Below are positions 35,031 through 46,921 of a stretch of DNA of 64,000 bases, in pieces. Numbering within the stretch: the first letter of the stretch is position 1; each line of letters starts with the position of its first letter. The position numbers were made by a program, and so were the translations under genes. This DNA is from Hyposmocoma kahamanoa (taxonomy: Eukaryota; Arthropoda; Insecta; Lepidoptera; Cosmopterigidae). Under the pieces are notes generated by a model. That model worked only from the letters and a program-made list of their open reading frames with translations, ran no database searches and was not told the DNA's origin. Where the stretch lies: contig NW_020653200.1 in NCBI RefSeq assembly GCF_003589595.1, forward strand, positions 4,585,202 through 4,649,201, written 5' to 3'.

Positions 35031-35489
35031 CATAAAAAATTGTGAAGAGTTCTAGTTACGTATGAAACATTCCGTCGTTTGTAACACTTTTTAGAATTGC
35101 GTATTCATAGAATCGGAAACCGATTACTCGTGGATTTATTATTGTGAGCTCGGTAGGTACGCGCTGGATAGTCGGTAGTTTACCCGCGTTTCGTAAATCT
35201 GAGCCTCCACTTGTATACGTATAGTAATATTAAGTTTTGATTTGCACAAATGGTTGTAATCGTAATATTATGTTGCTAGGAATTCGTCATCTCAAGGATT
35301 TTTTAAAAAAGGCTTCCGCAAAGCTTAACTTTAATAATCAATATATAATTTAATGTTTAGCGTATTTATAATAATGTGTTTATTTCCAAGCGCTAGTTTA
35401 CAGCAAATCCTTAAAACTAGGATAAGGTTAGAAAATTACATGATATGACTGTCAAGGTAGGATAATCTACGACATGGGAGGTTAGTGAT

Positions 35490-35648
35490 ATTACAGGCAC
35501 ATGGGATTGTCAATTTATGTCTCTAGATGACGGGCGTAGTGGCAGTGCCCCTCAAGTCTACGTTTTAAAGCTCTGAATGGTACTCCAACTGTTATGGACA
35601 GGCGCGTGACGCTTATCACCTGTTCGTCCCGTAACTCGGTGTTATAAA
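35490..35648 (-). repeat. family A repeat, partial
   Basis: ATTACAGGCACATGGGATTG, 'GTGGCAGTGCCCCTCAAG' and 'GTTTTAAAGCTCTGAATGG' are the reverse complement of the first two thirds of family A. Confidence 0.7.
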
Positions 35649-35649
35649 A

Positions 35650-36300
35650 ATAATAAATGAGCCAGTGTTCCTCCGTGTATTAATTAACAACCTTGGTACA
35701 AAAAAGGGCAACAAAGTTTATTTTATGATAATTAAACCAGAGAAAAAAATTAAGGAAAAAGTGCGTGAGTGCGATGAAATTTTAGTAATGAATCTTTCAA
35801 TAAAATTTTTATCGAATCATAAACCAAATAGACCAAAAATGTGAACAATATATTTTTTAGTTCATATTATGTATTAAAATCCGCCAATTGATTTTTTTCT
35901 GTTGTATTATACAAATATGAGCTTATATACTTGTACTATCTGCGCGCAAATAAATATTTGCTCCTACGGTGAAAATCAGCACGCGAGACAGAGAAATGAT
36001 GGTACACAATGATTTAGAGCACAAAGAGTTGTCTCCTCTTCAAAACTCTATCGTATTTATAACTGTAAACCTGGTATAGCTGTATTGTACGGTACCTTAA
36101 ATGATCTGTGGTATGTAGCACGGCCTTTAAACAGATTTTTGAGCTCTTCCAAGCTTCAGTAAAGGAAACTCCACACTGAGAACTCTGGTGATATCCCGCT
36201 TACACACTCCCCAAGGAGAGGAAGCCAGGTAAGCCACTTAAAGTGTGACAAGTGCAATAACACTATTCGTCAATCGCCGCCAAACCAAAAGAAAAAAACA
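35650..36300. other. unassigned AT-rich sequence
   Basis: No supported feature was found. Confidence 0.35.
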
Positions 36301-36303
36301 AAA

Positions 36304-36603
36304 CTAAAGCAAACGAGACCCTGTGCAAGCGACCACTCTCCGGCGCTGCACACGGATTCCATTCTTTTTTGTGCCTACTATAATTCTTGATGCACGTTTT
36401 GGAGAACGTGTCCCCCTGTTCCACTCAATTGAGCTGCTCCATAGTGCACTATCGTAGGACATCAACGAGTGAAAATATGCAAAGTACGTGTGCCTCAATA
36501 GTGCAATGGAAACAGACGACAGTGTCCGTAGTATGCATGTAGAGCTAAGCACGCAACGATGTGTTTGTAGGTACCAGCGTACTAGATGCGACATTCCATA
36601 CAC
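36304..36603 (-). pseudogene. LINE reverse-transcriptase ORF fragment
   Basis: The minus strand is open over 99 codons with STCILRTLSSVSIALLRHTY then FAYFHSLMSYDSALWSSSIE and SPKRASRIIVGTK. This is the region after the catalytic core in Jockey/CR1-like LINEs ('YFAYFHS-LSYGI-LWG ... QKRAIR-I'). Conserved G and WG positions are altered (YDSALWSS), consistent with decay. No catalytic motif is included. Confidence 0.65.
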
Positions 36604-36904
36604 ATACTGTGCTTCACTGATGGGCGGTTCCGGAACAACACTTCATTTAGTTGATTGTCAAACATTCAAGATGTCAGACGCAGTTGCGGTTCTCTTTGAA
36701 AATTTATTTACATCGGTGTGTTGTTCACATTTCATGCTTTAGTTAATTGTGTGAACATAAATTTAAAGTTTAAAATTATTCACATTGGTTTGGTAAATGA
36801 TATTGTGGTTTTTGATTTATTTATGTATTATGTTATAGTTGGTATGGCGAGATAGTGAAACACCACGTGTACAACAATTACCATATCATACCCGCAAGCA
36901 CGTA

Positions 36905-37862
36905 GTTTTTATTTATTTATTTATTTATTTACTTACAGCTTTACACCTACCATTACAGTAATAAACATCAATGCGACAGTGTACATATTCAAACGTATAT
37001 ACTTATACAATAACTACATTACACTAAACATATACTAAAACCAAAGAAACCACAAATATCAACTTAATACATTACAAATAACATATAACATACAGGGTCA
37101 TTCTTGTAAATTCACACAGAGTGCATGAGAACAAGTCTATCCTGTCTGCAACATCATTCAGGATTCGCAGAGCTCTTGTGAACGGGGCCTTCTGGATCAG
37201 ATTAGTCTGGCCGCGAGGGACTGCCAGTAAGCGCGGTTTTCGTCGCCTCACTACGTAATCATTAGGTACGCACAAAAACACCCGCTCCAGTATACTGGGG
37301 TTAAAGATTAACCCTCTGATTATTTAAAAAAGTATCTGAGTCAATGCAAAGTCACGGCGTACCTCTAGCTTATTGTAACCAACCATGCCGAGTACGAACA
37401 AACTTGGATACACCTGTGGATAACATGGGTAAACACCATATATTTTGGCATACAAATGTTGCGTGAACTTATTCTGTATTCGCTCCATCATAGTTTTGTA
37501 CTTAGCCTCATGAGGTGACCAGACAACTGCATTGCATTCGAGGTGACTCCTTACAAGGGCATCATATAATGATTTTAATGCACAAATTTTGGTGAAGCCC
37601 TGCGTCTGCCTCAACATAAAGCCTAGGTTCTAGGCTTTTTTACATACTTTGACAATATGTTCACGAAACGTCAACTGGGCTGTGAATAAAACCCCCAGAT
37701 CTCGTATCTGGGAAACTTTTCGCATAGGAACAGAGTTTAGTCTATACTCGTACTGGATAAGTGTCCGAGCACGACCGAATGTCATCAAAGAACACTTTGC
37801 CTCATTGAAAAACAGATTATTAGCTTGACTCCACTGGACAACAGTTAGTAGTAGTCAGAATA
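36905..37862 (-). mobile_element. LINE 3' half with (TAAA)n tail
   Basis: The minus strand encodes the thumb and C-terminal part of a non-LTR reverse-transcriptase ORF: QANNLFFNEAKCSLMTFGRA and RDLGVLFTAQLTFREHI (about 37860-37650), then ALKSLYDALVRSHLECNAVV and ERIQNKFTQHLY in the frame 37324-37617, GMVGYNKLEVRRDFAL, and finally DYVVRRRKPRLLAVPRGQTN in the frame 37072-37281. Two breaks separate these pieces. A (TAAA)n tail follows at 36908-36931 (written TTTA on the plus strand). The catalytic YADD region lies beyond the 5' truncation. Confidence 0.8.
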
Positions 37863-38179
37863 GTTATTTATTATAGTTATGCCATAGTTATTTTTGCCGC
37901 CAAGCGATATCGTAAAATAAATCCTTTCCATTTGTGCGTTCCATGTGATCAAACCAACACTGCAACATATGTATTTCATTCCACATCGCTTTCTTTTTAC
38001 ATTGTAAATACTATTGTGACAGCTGCATTTATGTTTCCATTTTTTTTTGTCATTTTACAGCGGTTCTATTACATTTGTAGCATGTTTTAAAACGATTTAC
38101 AGTCTTTAAAATTAAGTATCGAAATTTACACAGTTCTGAGCACGTGTAACTTTGCGTTCGAAATAAATTGGAATCAACA

Positions 38180-38375
38180 ACACATTTTGGTGAAATTACA
38201 GGCACATGGGATATGTCAACTTGTCTCAGGGTGAACGGCGCAGAGGAGTGCCCCTCAGATCTTTGTGATTTAAAGCTCTGAGTGGCACTTCAACTGTTAC
38301 GGACAGGCGTGTAGCTTACTATCAGGCGCGAGACTTATTCGTCCAGCCACTGGATATTATTTTAAAAAAAATTGA
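38180..38375 (-). repeat. family A repeat, partial
   Basis: AAATTACAGGCACATGGGAT, 'GCCCCTCAGATCTTTGTG', 'TAAAGCTCTGAGTGGCACTT' and 'TATTATTTTAAAAAAAATTG' are the reverse complement of the family A 5' two thirds. Confidence 0.75.
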
Positions 38376-38427
38376 CCTTCGATGTCAATTTCCAGATCAT
38401 GTCTACAAAATGTTATTGAGATAAATC

Positions 38428-38672
38428 TCAGTACAGAGTACTAAAAAACCGACCTCAAAAGTTCGAGGAATTACATCATTTTGCCAAGTTTTATTGAAAT
38501 CTGTTACCGGAAAGTGTGCGATATTGGAATCATAGTTTGCCACCCTTAGATGTGGAATATTTTCTTCAAATTTAAACGGGACCACTACCTCTTCCCAACA
38601 AAAAAAGAATCATCAAAATCGCTTCACAAATTTATCGCGTAACCCTTTCCCTTTTCTTGAAGTCGGTTAAAA
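38428..38672 (-). repeat. family F repeat, full length
   Basis: It starts AAAAACCGACCTCAAAAGTT and ends CTTGAAGTCGGTTAAAAATG, so both characteristic ends are present and inverted relative to each other. The interior (GTTTGCCACCCTTAGATG, 'CCCAACAAAAAAAGAATC') mirrors the plus-strand copies at 22560 and 23660. Confidence 0.8.
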
Positions 38673-38674
38673 AT

Positions 38675-39600
38675 GAGTGAATATGCAAAACAGGATCGAC
38701 CATCGTTTGTACGCTGCCCGTTCAAGAGAACACTCTATATACTTTTTTCAAGTCCCGATTTGTCTTTTTATCCTTTTTTAAAACTAGAAATTTCAGGAAT
38801 GCCAGTCTCACTTGTACAGTGTGTTTTTTTACCTTATTTGCAGACATTCTCGTTTTATGTGTTTTTTAGAAAGATAATATTCAAACAAAGTTCCTAATAA
38901 TACTCTCCAGGCTGTATCTATCACAGTTTTAAGGAAACTTAGATAATCCATAAAAAAACCTTAAAATCAGATTATTCCTTTTCTTGTAAATGATTTTTCT
39001 TTAAATATTTCATGTTATGATAGAAAACTACTTACTAAAAGCACAAATAAATCCAAAAAATAATAAATATCAAGCTTTCCTACCCCACAATTATTATTTT
39101 TTCTATGATTTCGTTTATTTTCTGAAGAATTTCTGCATTATTAGCATTTTTTACAACGCGGATATGTTAATTACAATAATAAGTACTACCATAAAAAAAA
39201 ATTAGATGCAACAAATAGAAGAGTTCAGAAATATTGAATTTTCAAATTTTGTGTTAGGGTTGTCACTTAATATTTATCCTGTCTCAAAACGCAATATTTT
39301 ATATTCATACCTTACTTTACTCACTTCTTAATTTTATTTTCTTCGAGAGGACTGGTGATACAGCGAAAGTGACCCTATCCTCCGATTCGAAAGTGGCACA
39401 ATATATTACAGAGGCCATTTTTCGGACATTGGCATTCCAAAAACTTCTAGATCTGATCTGATTTAAAATAGTACAGTACAATTTCCAAATAGCCGTGATT
39501 TGTGGTGTTTTTAAATGAATATGAATAAGGAAACTAGGTAAATAGAAGCATTTTATAATAATATCGTTTGATTGGAACAAAACTTGCAAGTATTTAATAG
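38675..39600. other. unassigned AT-rich sequence
   Basis: Short frames on both strands carry no motif. Confidence 0.35.
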
Positions 39601-39609
39601 TAAATAAAA

Positions 39610-40190
39610 AAGAACCAATAACCAGAAAGGATTTATTAAAGGTTACTGTCTACAGTTCTAATAGCAATAGATAAAAGTAAACCTATTATAACACTTTACA
39701 TGGATTTGACAAAGGCTTTTGATTTCGTCAATCACAAAACCTTATTAGACAAACAGTATAGATATGAGATCAGAGGGAATGTACACAAACTAATAGAATC
39801 CTACTTGACTAATCGGAAACAAATGACATGCATTAATAAAATATCGCACTAAAATTATAACTGACATATCATATTTTTCTACGTATAGAACAGTGTTGCA
39901 TGGTGTACCTCAAGGAAGTGTACTAGGCCCTCTACTGTTCTTAATGTATATTAATGACTTTCCTACCGCTACGAAATATCCTATGCTAATGTTTGCTGAT
40001 GTTAGTACTGGAAATTTTGACAGTGAGAGACATAATACATCTGATCAAGAAATAAACATTGAAATAATTATCTATAATAAAATGGTTACAAAACAATAAA
40101 CTACAAATTAATCTGAACAAAACAGTGTACATGGACTTTAAACACAAAACTAATAAGATACAAACCTAACATGGCATAAGTTATATGAAT
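39610..40190 (+). pseudogene. LINE reverse-transcriptase fragment, catalytic site destroyed
   Basis: The plus strand reads YMDLTKAFDFVNHKTLLDK, retaining the first catalytic aspartate region. After a frame break comes VLHGVPQGSVLGPLLFLMYI NDFPTATKYPMLMFADV in the frame 39893-40099. The second catalytic motif should read F/Y-A-D-D, but here it is FADVST, so the second aspartate is lost. Residues like LQINLNKTVYMDFKHKTNK continue to about 40160. The piece is a 5'- and 3'-truncated relic. The exact clade is not resolved. Confidence 0.75.
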
Positions 40191-40257
40191 AAAAGATTGA
40201 CGGAGGAGGAAATCACAAATTTTTTTGGAAACTATATAGACAACGAGCCCTGTACCC

Positions 40258-41450
40258 CACCTACGGGGGGGTGGGGTCGGTCTGCGGCGCGTGGTCGGTT
40301 TCAGTTTACTGGGTGTGCTCATGCTCTTCGGTGGCACAGCAGTTAGTACTATGGGCGCTTGATGAGGAGGTCGATTCCCGATTTATGCCAATATAAGAAA
40401 CGAACATTACTGAGTTGGTTTTGGTCTGAGTATTCTGGGTTATCGTTGATTTGGTATTCATAGTACAGGAAATTCGGCAGTAGTTTGGCATTTTTTCCCC
40501 CTAAATACTAATCTTTGGCATAGCTTTCAAGAAAATAAAATCTAACATAGAGACAGTTGAGATACAACAACGCTATAATAGGTATCTCATTTCCACTACA
40601 TCGGGAAGCATGCTTTACATTTTTACAATTGTGAGATCTTGTACTCGTAATCTATTACGACTCCGTATATTATCTCCATTTGATGGCGTGCGGACGCTTC
40701 GGGCTTCGCCCTCCGCGGACCTCGGCCTCCGGCCTCGGCACTTCGGCTTTGTTTAAAAAAAAATCAAATAGCTCTTTAATGGCGGCCATATTTAAAAATT
40801 GTAAATAATATTTTGACCACTAATTATTATCAAACAATCTTAGAAATCTTTTCGTGCCAATTTTCAGTTCGAGCAAAGCAAGGTTTTTCAATAGCCATTT
40901 ACATAAAAAATTACGGCTATATCGAAAAACGGCAGAATAAAATTTTTACCCCACATTTTGTTTGAAACCATGCCATTTTCAGCCGAATTAGAAGAAATTT
41001 TTATCTACTGCCAAAAAAGTTTGTATAGCAGCCATATTGAAAAATGGCGAAAAATAAATTTTGCCGCTAATTATTATTAAACACTCATAGTAACCCCGAC
41101 ATATTCACTTTCAATCGAATTAGAGCAAATTTTTATCTGGCGCTAAAAAAGTTTGTATGGCAGCCATATTGAAAAAAGGCGAAAAATAAATGTCGACCGC
41201 AAATTATTATCACACACCCATAGAGATCCCCACATATCGATTTTCAGTTGAATTAGAGCTAATTTTTATTAATTGTTGAATGGCGGCTATATTAAAACAT
41301 AGTGTAAAAGAATTTTTGGTCACAAATTGTTATCACGCACTCCTAAAGACCCACACATGCCAATTTTCAAAGGGATCAGAGCATTTTTTTTCTGCCGCCG
41401 ACGAACGCTTCTATGGCGGCCATATTTATTGAAAATGGCTAAAAACCAAG
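40258..41450 (+). mobile_element. composite repeat family B, copy 2
   Basis: The head has CTCTTCGGTGGCACAGCAGT (A-box region) and GAGGTCGATTCCCGATTTAT (B-box region), then GGTCTGAGTATTCTGGGTTA as in family E SINEs. The GC-rich block at about 40688-40752 contains GGGCTTCGCCC and GGCCTCCGGCC hairpins. Five tandem units then start near 40784, 40915, 41030, 41162 and 41285, with a sixth beginning at 41418 (spacings about 131, 115, 132, 123 and 133). They share GCCATATTGAAAAATGGCG, 'AAATTATTATTAAACAC', 'CCAATTTTCAGTCGAATTAG' and 'AGCAAATTTTTATC'. The copy stops before the 3' part seen in copies 1 and 3. Confidence 0.7.
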
Positions 41451-41499
41451 TGCACTGGAATCATCTGACACTTAGTACACGTCACAAACATAAACATTT

Positions 41500-41732
41500 T
41501 CTTAATAATAATAATAATAATAATAACGCACACACTCAACATAGCCCCGCACTAGGGAAACCCTGTGTCGCGGGTGCCATGGACACACACATAGACAACC
41601 ACAAATTACACCCAAACTCACGAGAGAAATAAATGTAGGTCATACAAATATTTCTCTCGGCCCGGGAATCGAACCTGGGACCTCTGCGTGGCAGTCCGGC
41701 ATGGTAACCGTTCGGCGACGGAGGTAGTTCTA
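41500..41732 (-). repeat. tRNA-derived SINE, family D, full length
   Basis: Read on the minus strand: head CTCCGTCGCCGAACGGTTAC (A-box), CCCAGGTTCGATTCCCGGGC (B-box), body 'TTGGGTGTAATTTGTGGTTG', 'GCACCCGCGACACAGGG', and an (ATT)n tail, seen as (AAT)n at 41502-41526 on the plus strand. Confidence 0.85.
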
Positions 41733-41734
41733 CC

Positions 41735-43290
41735 TATACCTAATAAAGTTCTTGGCCTTCTAAGAGTGACCACGGAAAATGTTCGTTACCATCAGAAGAC
41801 ATTAGTATTGAAGCTGCTGATATCACACTAGCAACAGACGAAATCATTCTGCAATTCGATAATGAGGAAAATAAATGAACTTTCAGCATTTGGCGGATAA
41901 TTTATTTTTATTCACACAACGTAATGCACATACGTGAATATGTCATGTATGTAACATAACATAATATATAATACTATGTAACGTACATTGTTTTAAACTA
42001 TTTTTGACATAATTACTTCAATTTAATTTATTTCACTTGATTTTAAATTTAACTAACGTAACTTAAAAATGTAAAAATTTCATTAATGTACCATATGTAC
42101 TATGTTATCTGAACCTCAAAAAGGAATTGGAATTGTTGGAGGTACCAAAGCTCCCACACGTATGAATAAAATTTTATATTTACTCGTACTAACACTAAAT
42201 AAGTTCACGTCTTTGTATTTACTACCACGTACAAGTCAATTCATATTCGAAATAAATATATAATAATTATTATTGTTGTTATTGTTTTAACACATAACCT
42301 TCCATTGATTCACGTAGTCGCGTAAAAAAATTATACATTTTGTGAGAAGCCTATTTCCATAGAAATATAAAAAAACCTTAGAAACGCGGTATCTCCGGGA
42401 TCTTCCGAGATAAACGTTTACCTTTGCTTTGATCGATAGATGCATTAATGTAGTATATTTTGAAGCAAAAAAAATGCTGATTTAGTACGGTTAATTTTGT
42501 ATAAATATATTTTTAGAATTAACAAAATATATTTTTTCTAGCTATTTGGTGCGCCTAAGGACTTACGATTTGCATATTTAATAAAGTTTAAATAGACAGT
42601 CAATTTATATTTTTTACAAAGGGAAGTTTCACATATTTTGGGAAATCCAGGTGAAAACAATTTTCTTGAAGTTCAGTGACCTTTCGAAAAGAAAATTATA
42701 TCTCCATAATAAAAGTAAATATCTAAACGGGTGTTTCTTAGTATAATTTATTAGGATTCAACCTATTGAAATCGAACGTAAAACGAGGATGTCCGCAACC
42801 AAAGTAAAATAACACACTGTGACTTGGTTCGTTTAATAAAAAGAAATACGGTACAAATAGCGGAGCGATTTTTACGTAGACGTTGTTAAAATAGTTCCAG
42901 CTAATTATGAAAAGTCTTTTACCGAAGCCAGGCTGAACTAAGTCCGGGACCGTCAATGTACAAGAGTATTTTCACTTCATAGAAAACCGGCTAGTTTCTT
43001 GAGAGGCAGGCTTGATTTCCGGCTAAGCCACTTTTTGCGTCACCACGACTATCGAAGTATTTTTATGTAATATCGAGTTACACATTTTTTAATTTGTACA
43101 AGTACTAGCTACATTATTACTGCACTTCACACTACAGTAAGTGCTACACTACTTTTTAACTACGAAAATGCAAATAGGATTTTTTTAGAAAACACGACCG
43201 TGAAAAAAATCTTCTCACTATACCTGTTTAAACTAATATTTCGTTTTTTATTTTCGATCATAAATAATATAAAATACGTTTTAAATACGT
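41735..43290. other. unassigned AT-rich sequence
   Basis: No supported feature was found. The frame at 42738-42956 has no motif. Confidence 0.35.
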
Positions 43291-43294
43291 CCTC

Positions 43295-43524
43295 AAACAA
43301 TAATAATAATAATATCGTATTCATCCATAGCCAGCAGTCCTCACACTAGGGAAACCTGGTGTCGCGGATGCCATGGACACACACATAGTCAACTACAAAT
43401 TACACCCAAACTCACGAGATACATGACTGTAGGCCATACAAATATTTATTCTAGCCCAGGAATCGAACCCGGGACCTTTGCGTGGCAGACCAGCATGGTA
43501 ACCGTGCGACCACTGAGGCAGTTA
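43295..43524 (-). repeat. tRNA-derived SINE, family D, full length
   Basis: Same structure as 41500-41732 in the same orientation: tail (AATAAT)n at 43298-43315, B-box as GGAATCGAACCCGGGACC and A-box as GGTAACCGTGCGACCACTGA on the plus strand. Confidence 0.85.
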
Positions 43525-44330
43525 TAAATATTAATATCTTAACAGTTGCAATGTCAATTAGCAAATATTATTAACTAAAGAATCGTAAAGTTATAATAAG
43601 CTAATATTTAACAATGAAAAATAAAAAAGGTGTAAAGAGTTTTAAGAAATATTGTACAACTATGTGGTCTGTGTGTACAACTTATCAACGACTGCAATTA
43701 ACCGCAACACACATTGTTATTTCTCGCTATCGGTCATATCGGTCATCGATGCTAAACCAGTTATTAACGGGAAATAATAAAAGTTCCAAAAAACAAATAA
43801 AATTGCAACGAAGTGTGACTGACTGTAATATTAACTAAGCTGCGTTAAAATGAGTTACTGAGTAGAGTTAAAATAAACACAAAATATTTCGACAAAATTG
43901 TTTATATTTAGGAATTAATCAAGAGTTTGTTCAAATTATAATTCTAAGACAAAAAAAACTATACTTCTAAGTAATATACTAAACTTCCGAAAGAAATACT
44001 AACTTACCAAAAATACATATATAATTATATAAAAACATTTTCACCACACTGTAGGAACCTGTTCAATTTATATTATTATTATATAAGGATAATAAATAAT
44101 AAGGTTAAACCTCGCCGTTGTACTTGTCTGTTCGATACTAGAGTGTAATTTAAAAGCCGAGGGCGCGGAGTGAGTAGTGTCAGTTTTCCATAATACAGTT
44201 TACGATGCTGAATCTTCGTATCCACAAAATTATTATAGTTACACACTGGATTCCATGGTGGTTGAAAAAAAAAAACAAATTTTGGTTGTCTTCTATTTAG
44301 TAGGTTAGGGTTCTAGTAAGTAGAAGTCTC
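43525..44330. other. unassigned AT-rich sequence
   Basis: The frame at 43614-43838 (74 codons, lysine-rich start) shows no motif and is probably random. Confidence 0.35.
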
Positions 44331-44336
44331 GCATAA

Positions 44337-44395
44337 CCTTCCGTCTGTATCCCCAGGCGGAAGGTACTCATAATAGATTTCCCCGCGTAAAAAAA
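44337..44395 (+). repeat. hairpin followed by a short A tract, possible retroelement 3' end
   Basis: ACCTTCCGTC and GGCGGAAGGT form an imperfect stem, followed by GATTTCCCCGCGT and A9. A hairpin before an A tract is common at LINE and SINE ends, but no coding remnant precedes it. Confidence 0.35.
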
Positions 44396-44399
44396 AATA

Positions 44400-45835
44400 A
44401 AGGTTAGTATTTGAAAAAACAGACGAGAATTTGTTTGCGTTTCGAAACATGTTTTCAGGTTAAATTATACTAAAATTGTAATTTACTGTATAAATGGCTA
44501 ATAATAGTTTTCAATAAAATAAAATATAAATAAAGTTGGTAGAGTAGTATTACGTCAACAAGATTTTTCGGAACTTTCAGTATTTCGTTCGGTTATTTTC
44601 TTATTTTTATTTGCACAAAACCCAAGCAGCACACCCACATCAAAATATATACTATAAGATATCTAATAGAATTTAATTTGATTGAATATTTTAAGAGTTC
44701 AAATTACCTCAAGATATCTCGAAGAAGGTTTCTAGATAATTTAAAGTAAAAGTGGGCACAACTTTATTAGTAGATCACAAGAATGCTTTGTGAAACTGTC
44801 TGTATATAGTGTTAAGAGTGATTCTTATCTTTTTTCTCAAGTAACCCTTCTAGAATGCTACAAGACCATTTGTAGAATGTAGACAATTTTTATTTAGTCT
44901 TGTTGACAGTTTTAGGTAATTTATAGTCTATGACAGTTTTCTTAGTAATGATATTTTAAAACCAAAATACTAAAGCGTTACAAACATAAGCGCAATTCTC
45001 TTAATACTAATAGATTTCAAGTTTTATGCCTTACAAAATATAAACTATCAAAATTGTAACATGGCGAAATTAGAAATAATATGTCTGACTTTCGAATTTT
45101 AAATATTTATGTATAAAATATAAAGTTATCATACAGTTATCAATTTTCGGTTTTAAATATTTATAGAAAGCTTAAATATACCAAATAACTTACAAAACAA
45201 ACCATTTCCAAGAAGTTCTAGGCTTCTTCAAGCTAATTTCAACTTAGATTTACTTTTTAAAATGAAAATAATTTTTTCTCGACTACTTCATCGTCATTCT
45301 TTAGAAGTAAAAATGGTGATAAGAATTCAAAGCTTTTTTCAAAACACAGTTGGGAGCATTTTGTCTATAGCTTTATCTATAGAAAAACTTTAGAATACGA
45401 AAAGATTATTTTTACTTGCTATATGTAGTTGATCTTGTAGAAGAATAGTCACTCCTATGAAGTTTTTATGATTGTCTACAAAACGCCATGTTTCTAAGCG
45501 ATTTTTTCATTTGACAGTATTACAAAACGTTTATAAAGTTAAAGGTAATAGTGAGCGTATTATGCAATAAAAACTAGGTCAGAAAAACAATTGAAAAAAT
45601 CCAATTTGTCGCAAAAAAACTCTCTTTCAAAAAACTCTATTTTCATTACAAAATTGAGGTTATGTGTTCACGCCAACCACATTTCACACAACGATTTCAC
45701 TGTATTCTATTGATAGACGGCACAATACACATACACAACATTGAAGTACAGTAGTTTACGCGCTCATTTCAATTATTTTTATGATTTCACAACACGGAAT
45801 TACTTCACAATGTTTATTTATTTGTCAACAAACAA
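44400..45835. other. unassigned AT-rich sequence
   Basis: No supported feature was found. Confidence 0.35.
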
Positions 45836-45842
45836 ATGTATC

Positions 45843-46921
45843 CAGCGTTGCCAATTTGTGGGGCATTCCCCAAATTGTGGGGAGTTTCAACTAGATTTTG
45901 TGGGGATTGGCGCTATGGGACGAAAATGTGGGGATTCTAACATTTTATCATTTTGTTTAATATCAATTGCTGATGCATCGCTAGTTTGATCGTTACTGTT
46001 AGAAACACTGTGATGGGCTATGTCGACATGTTTTTCAACATCGCACATCTCTCGTATTATTAACAAGCAGCTTAAATAGAATTATTATTAGAGCACTTGG
46101 TTCTGAATTGTAAAATTACCAGTCGGAGCGTGTTGAGTTCGCGATTCTTTCTTCCACTTAGGCAGGTACCCGGTATGAAGCAAAACGAAATCAGCTATTG
46201 ATAAACAAAGTCAAGCAGTTGGTACTTCCACACTACAACTTACCACTCGTCGACTTTAAATATTAAATATAGGTCGAAACTCATTGATTATTCCTAACAT
46301 TAATATAGTGTCACCAAATGCACAAGAAATAATCAATTTACTTAATTTTGTAAGGCCAAGAAAAATGATTTTTTGTTCAGACTGATTACAGATTAATCTA
46401 TTGTAAGGTTGAATCTAATTAATATTATAATTAATATAACTGCCTCCATGGCCGAAGGGTTGCCATGCCGGACTGCCATGCAGAGGTCCCAGGTTCGATT
46501 CCCGGGTCGGGAGAAATATTTGTATGGCCTACATTTATTTCTTTCGTGAGTTTGGGTGTAATTTGTGGTTGTCTACGTGTATGTCCATGGCACCCGCGAC
46601 ACAGGGTTTCCCTAGTGGGGGGCAATGTTGAGTGTGTACATTATTGTTATTATTATTAAAATAAATAAACGATTTAAGGTCATCTAATTTTATAATTAGT
46701 TTTACTTTTTACATTCTGTTTACATTCACAGCAAACGTAATAGATTATTACATTTTGAGTTTCTTAATTCTTTATTATATTTTTAAGCGATGTATTTCTA
46801 ATAAATAATGAAAATTCGAGAAGTGGGGAATTTCTGGGGAATATGAACTTTGCTCTCCCCAAATTTGGGGATTTTAACCGTGATTTTTGGGGATTTTGAA
46901 CAATTGGCATTGGCAACGCTG
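45843..46921. mobile_element. hAT-type DNA element, non-autonomous, with 8-bp target duplication
   Basis: The left end CAGCGTTGCCAATTTGTGGG and the right end ...GGCATTGGCAACGCTG are inverted (CAGCGTTGCCAAT / ATTGGCAACGCTG). The flanks are AATGTATC (45835-45842) and ATTGTATC (46922-46929), an eight-base direct repeat with one mismatch, as expected of the hAT superfamily. Subterminal words such as TGTGGGG and CCCCAAATT repeat at both ends. A family D SINE is nested at 46438-46665, so the element itself is about 850 bases. No transposase is present. Confidence 0.82.
46438..46665 (+). repeat. tRNA-derived SINE, family D, nested in the hAT element
   Basis: Head ACTGCCTCCATGGCCGAAGG, B-box CCCAGGTTCGATTCCCGGG, body 'GTTTGGGTGTAATTTGTGG' and 'GGGTTTCCCTAGTG', with an (ATT)n tail at 46643-46660. 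Complementary frames of 64 codons on both strands are by-products. Confidence 0.88.

Noticed and set aside
40784..41450. CRISPR array
   Set aside because: Repeats are long, diverged and contiguous with no spacer structure, and the genome is eukaryotic.
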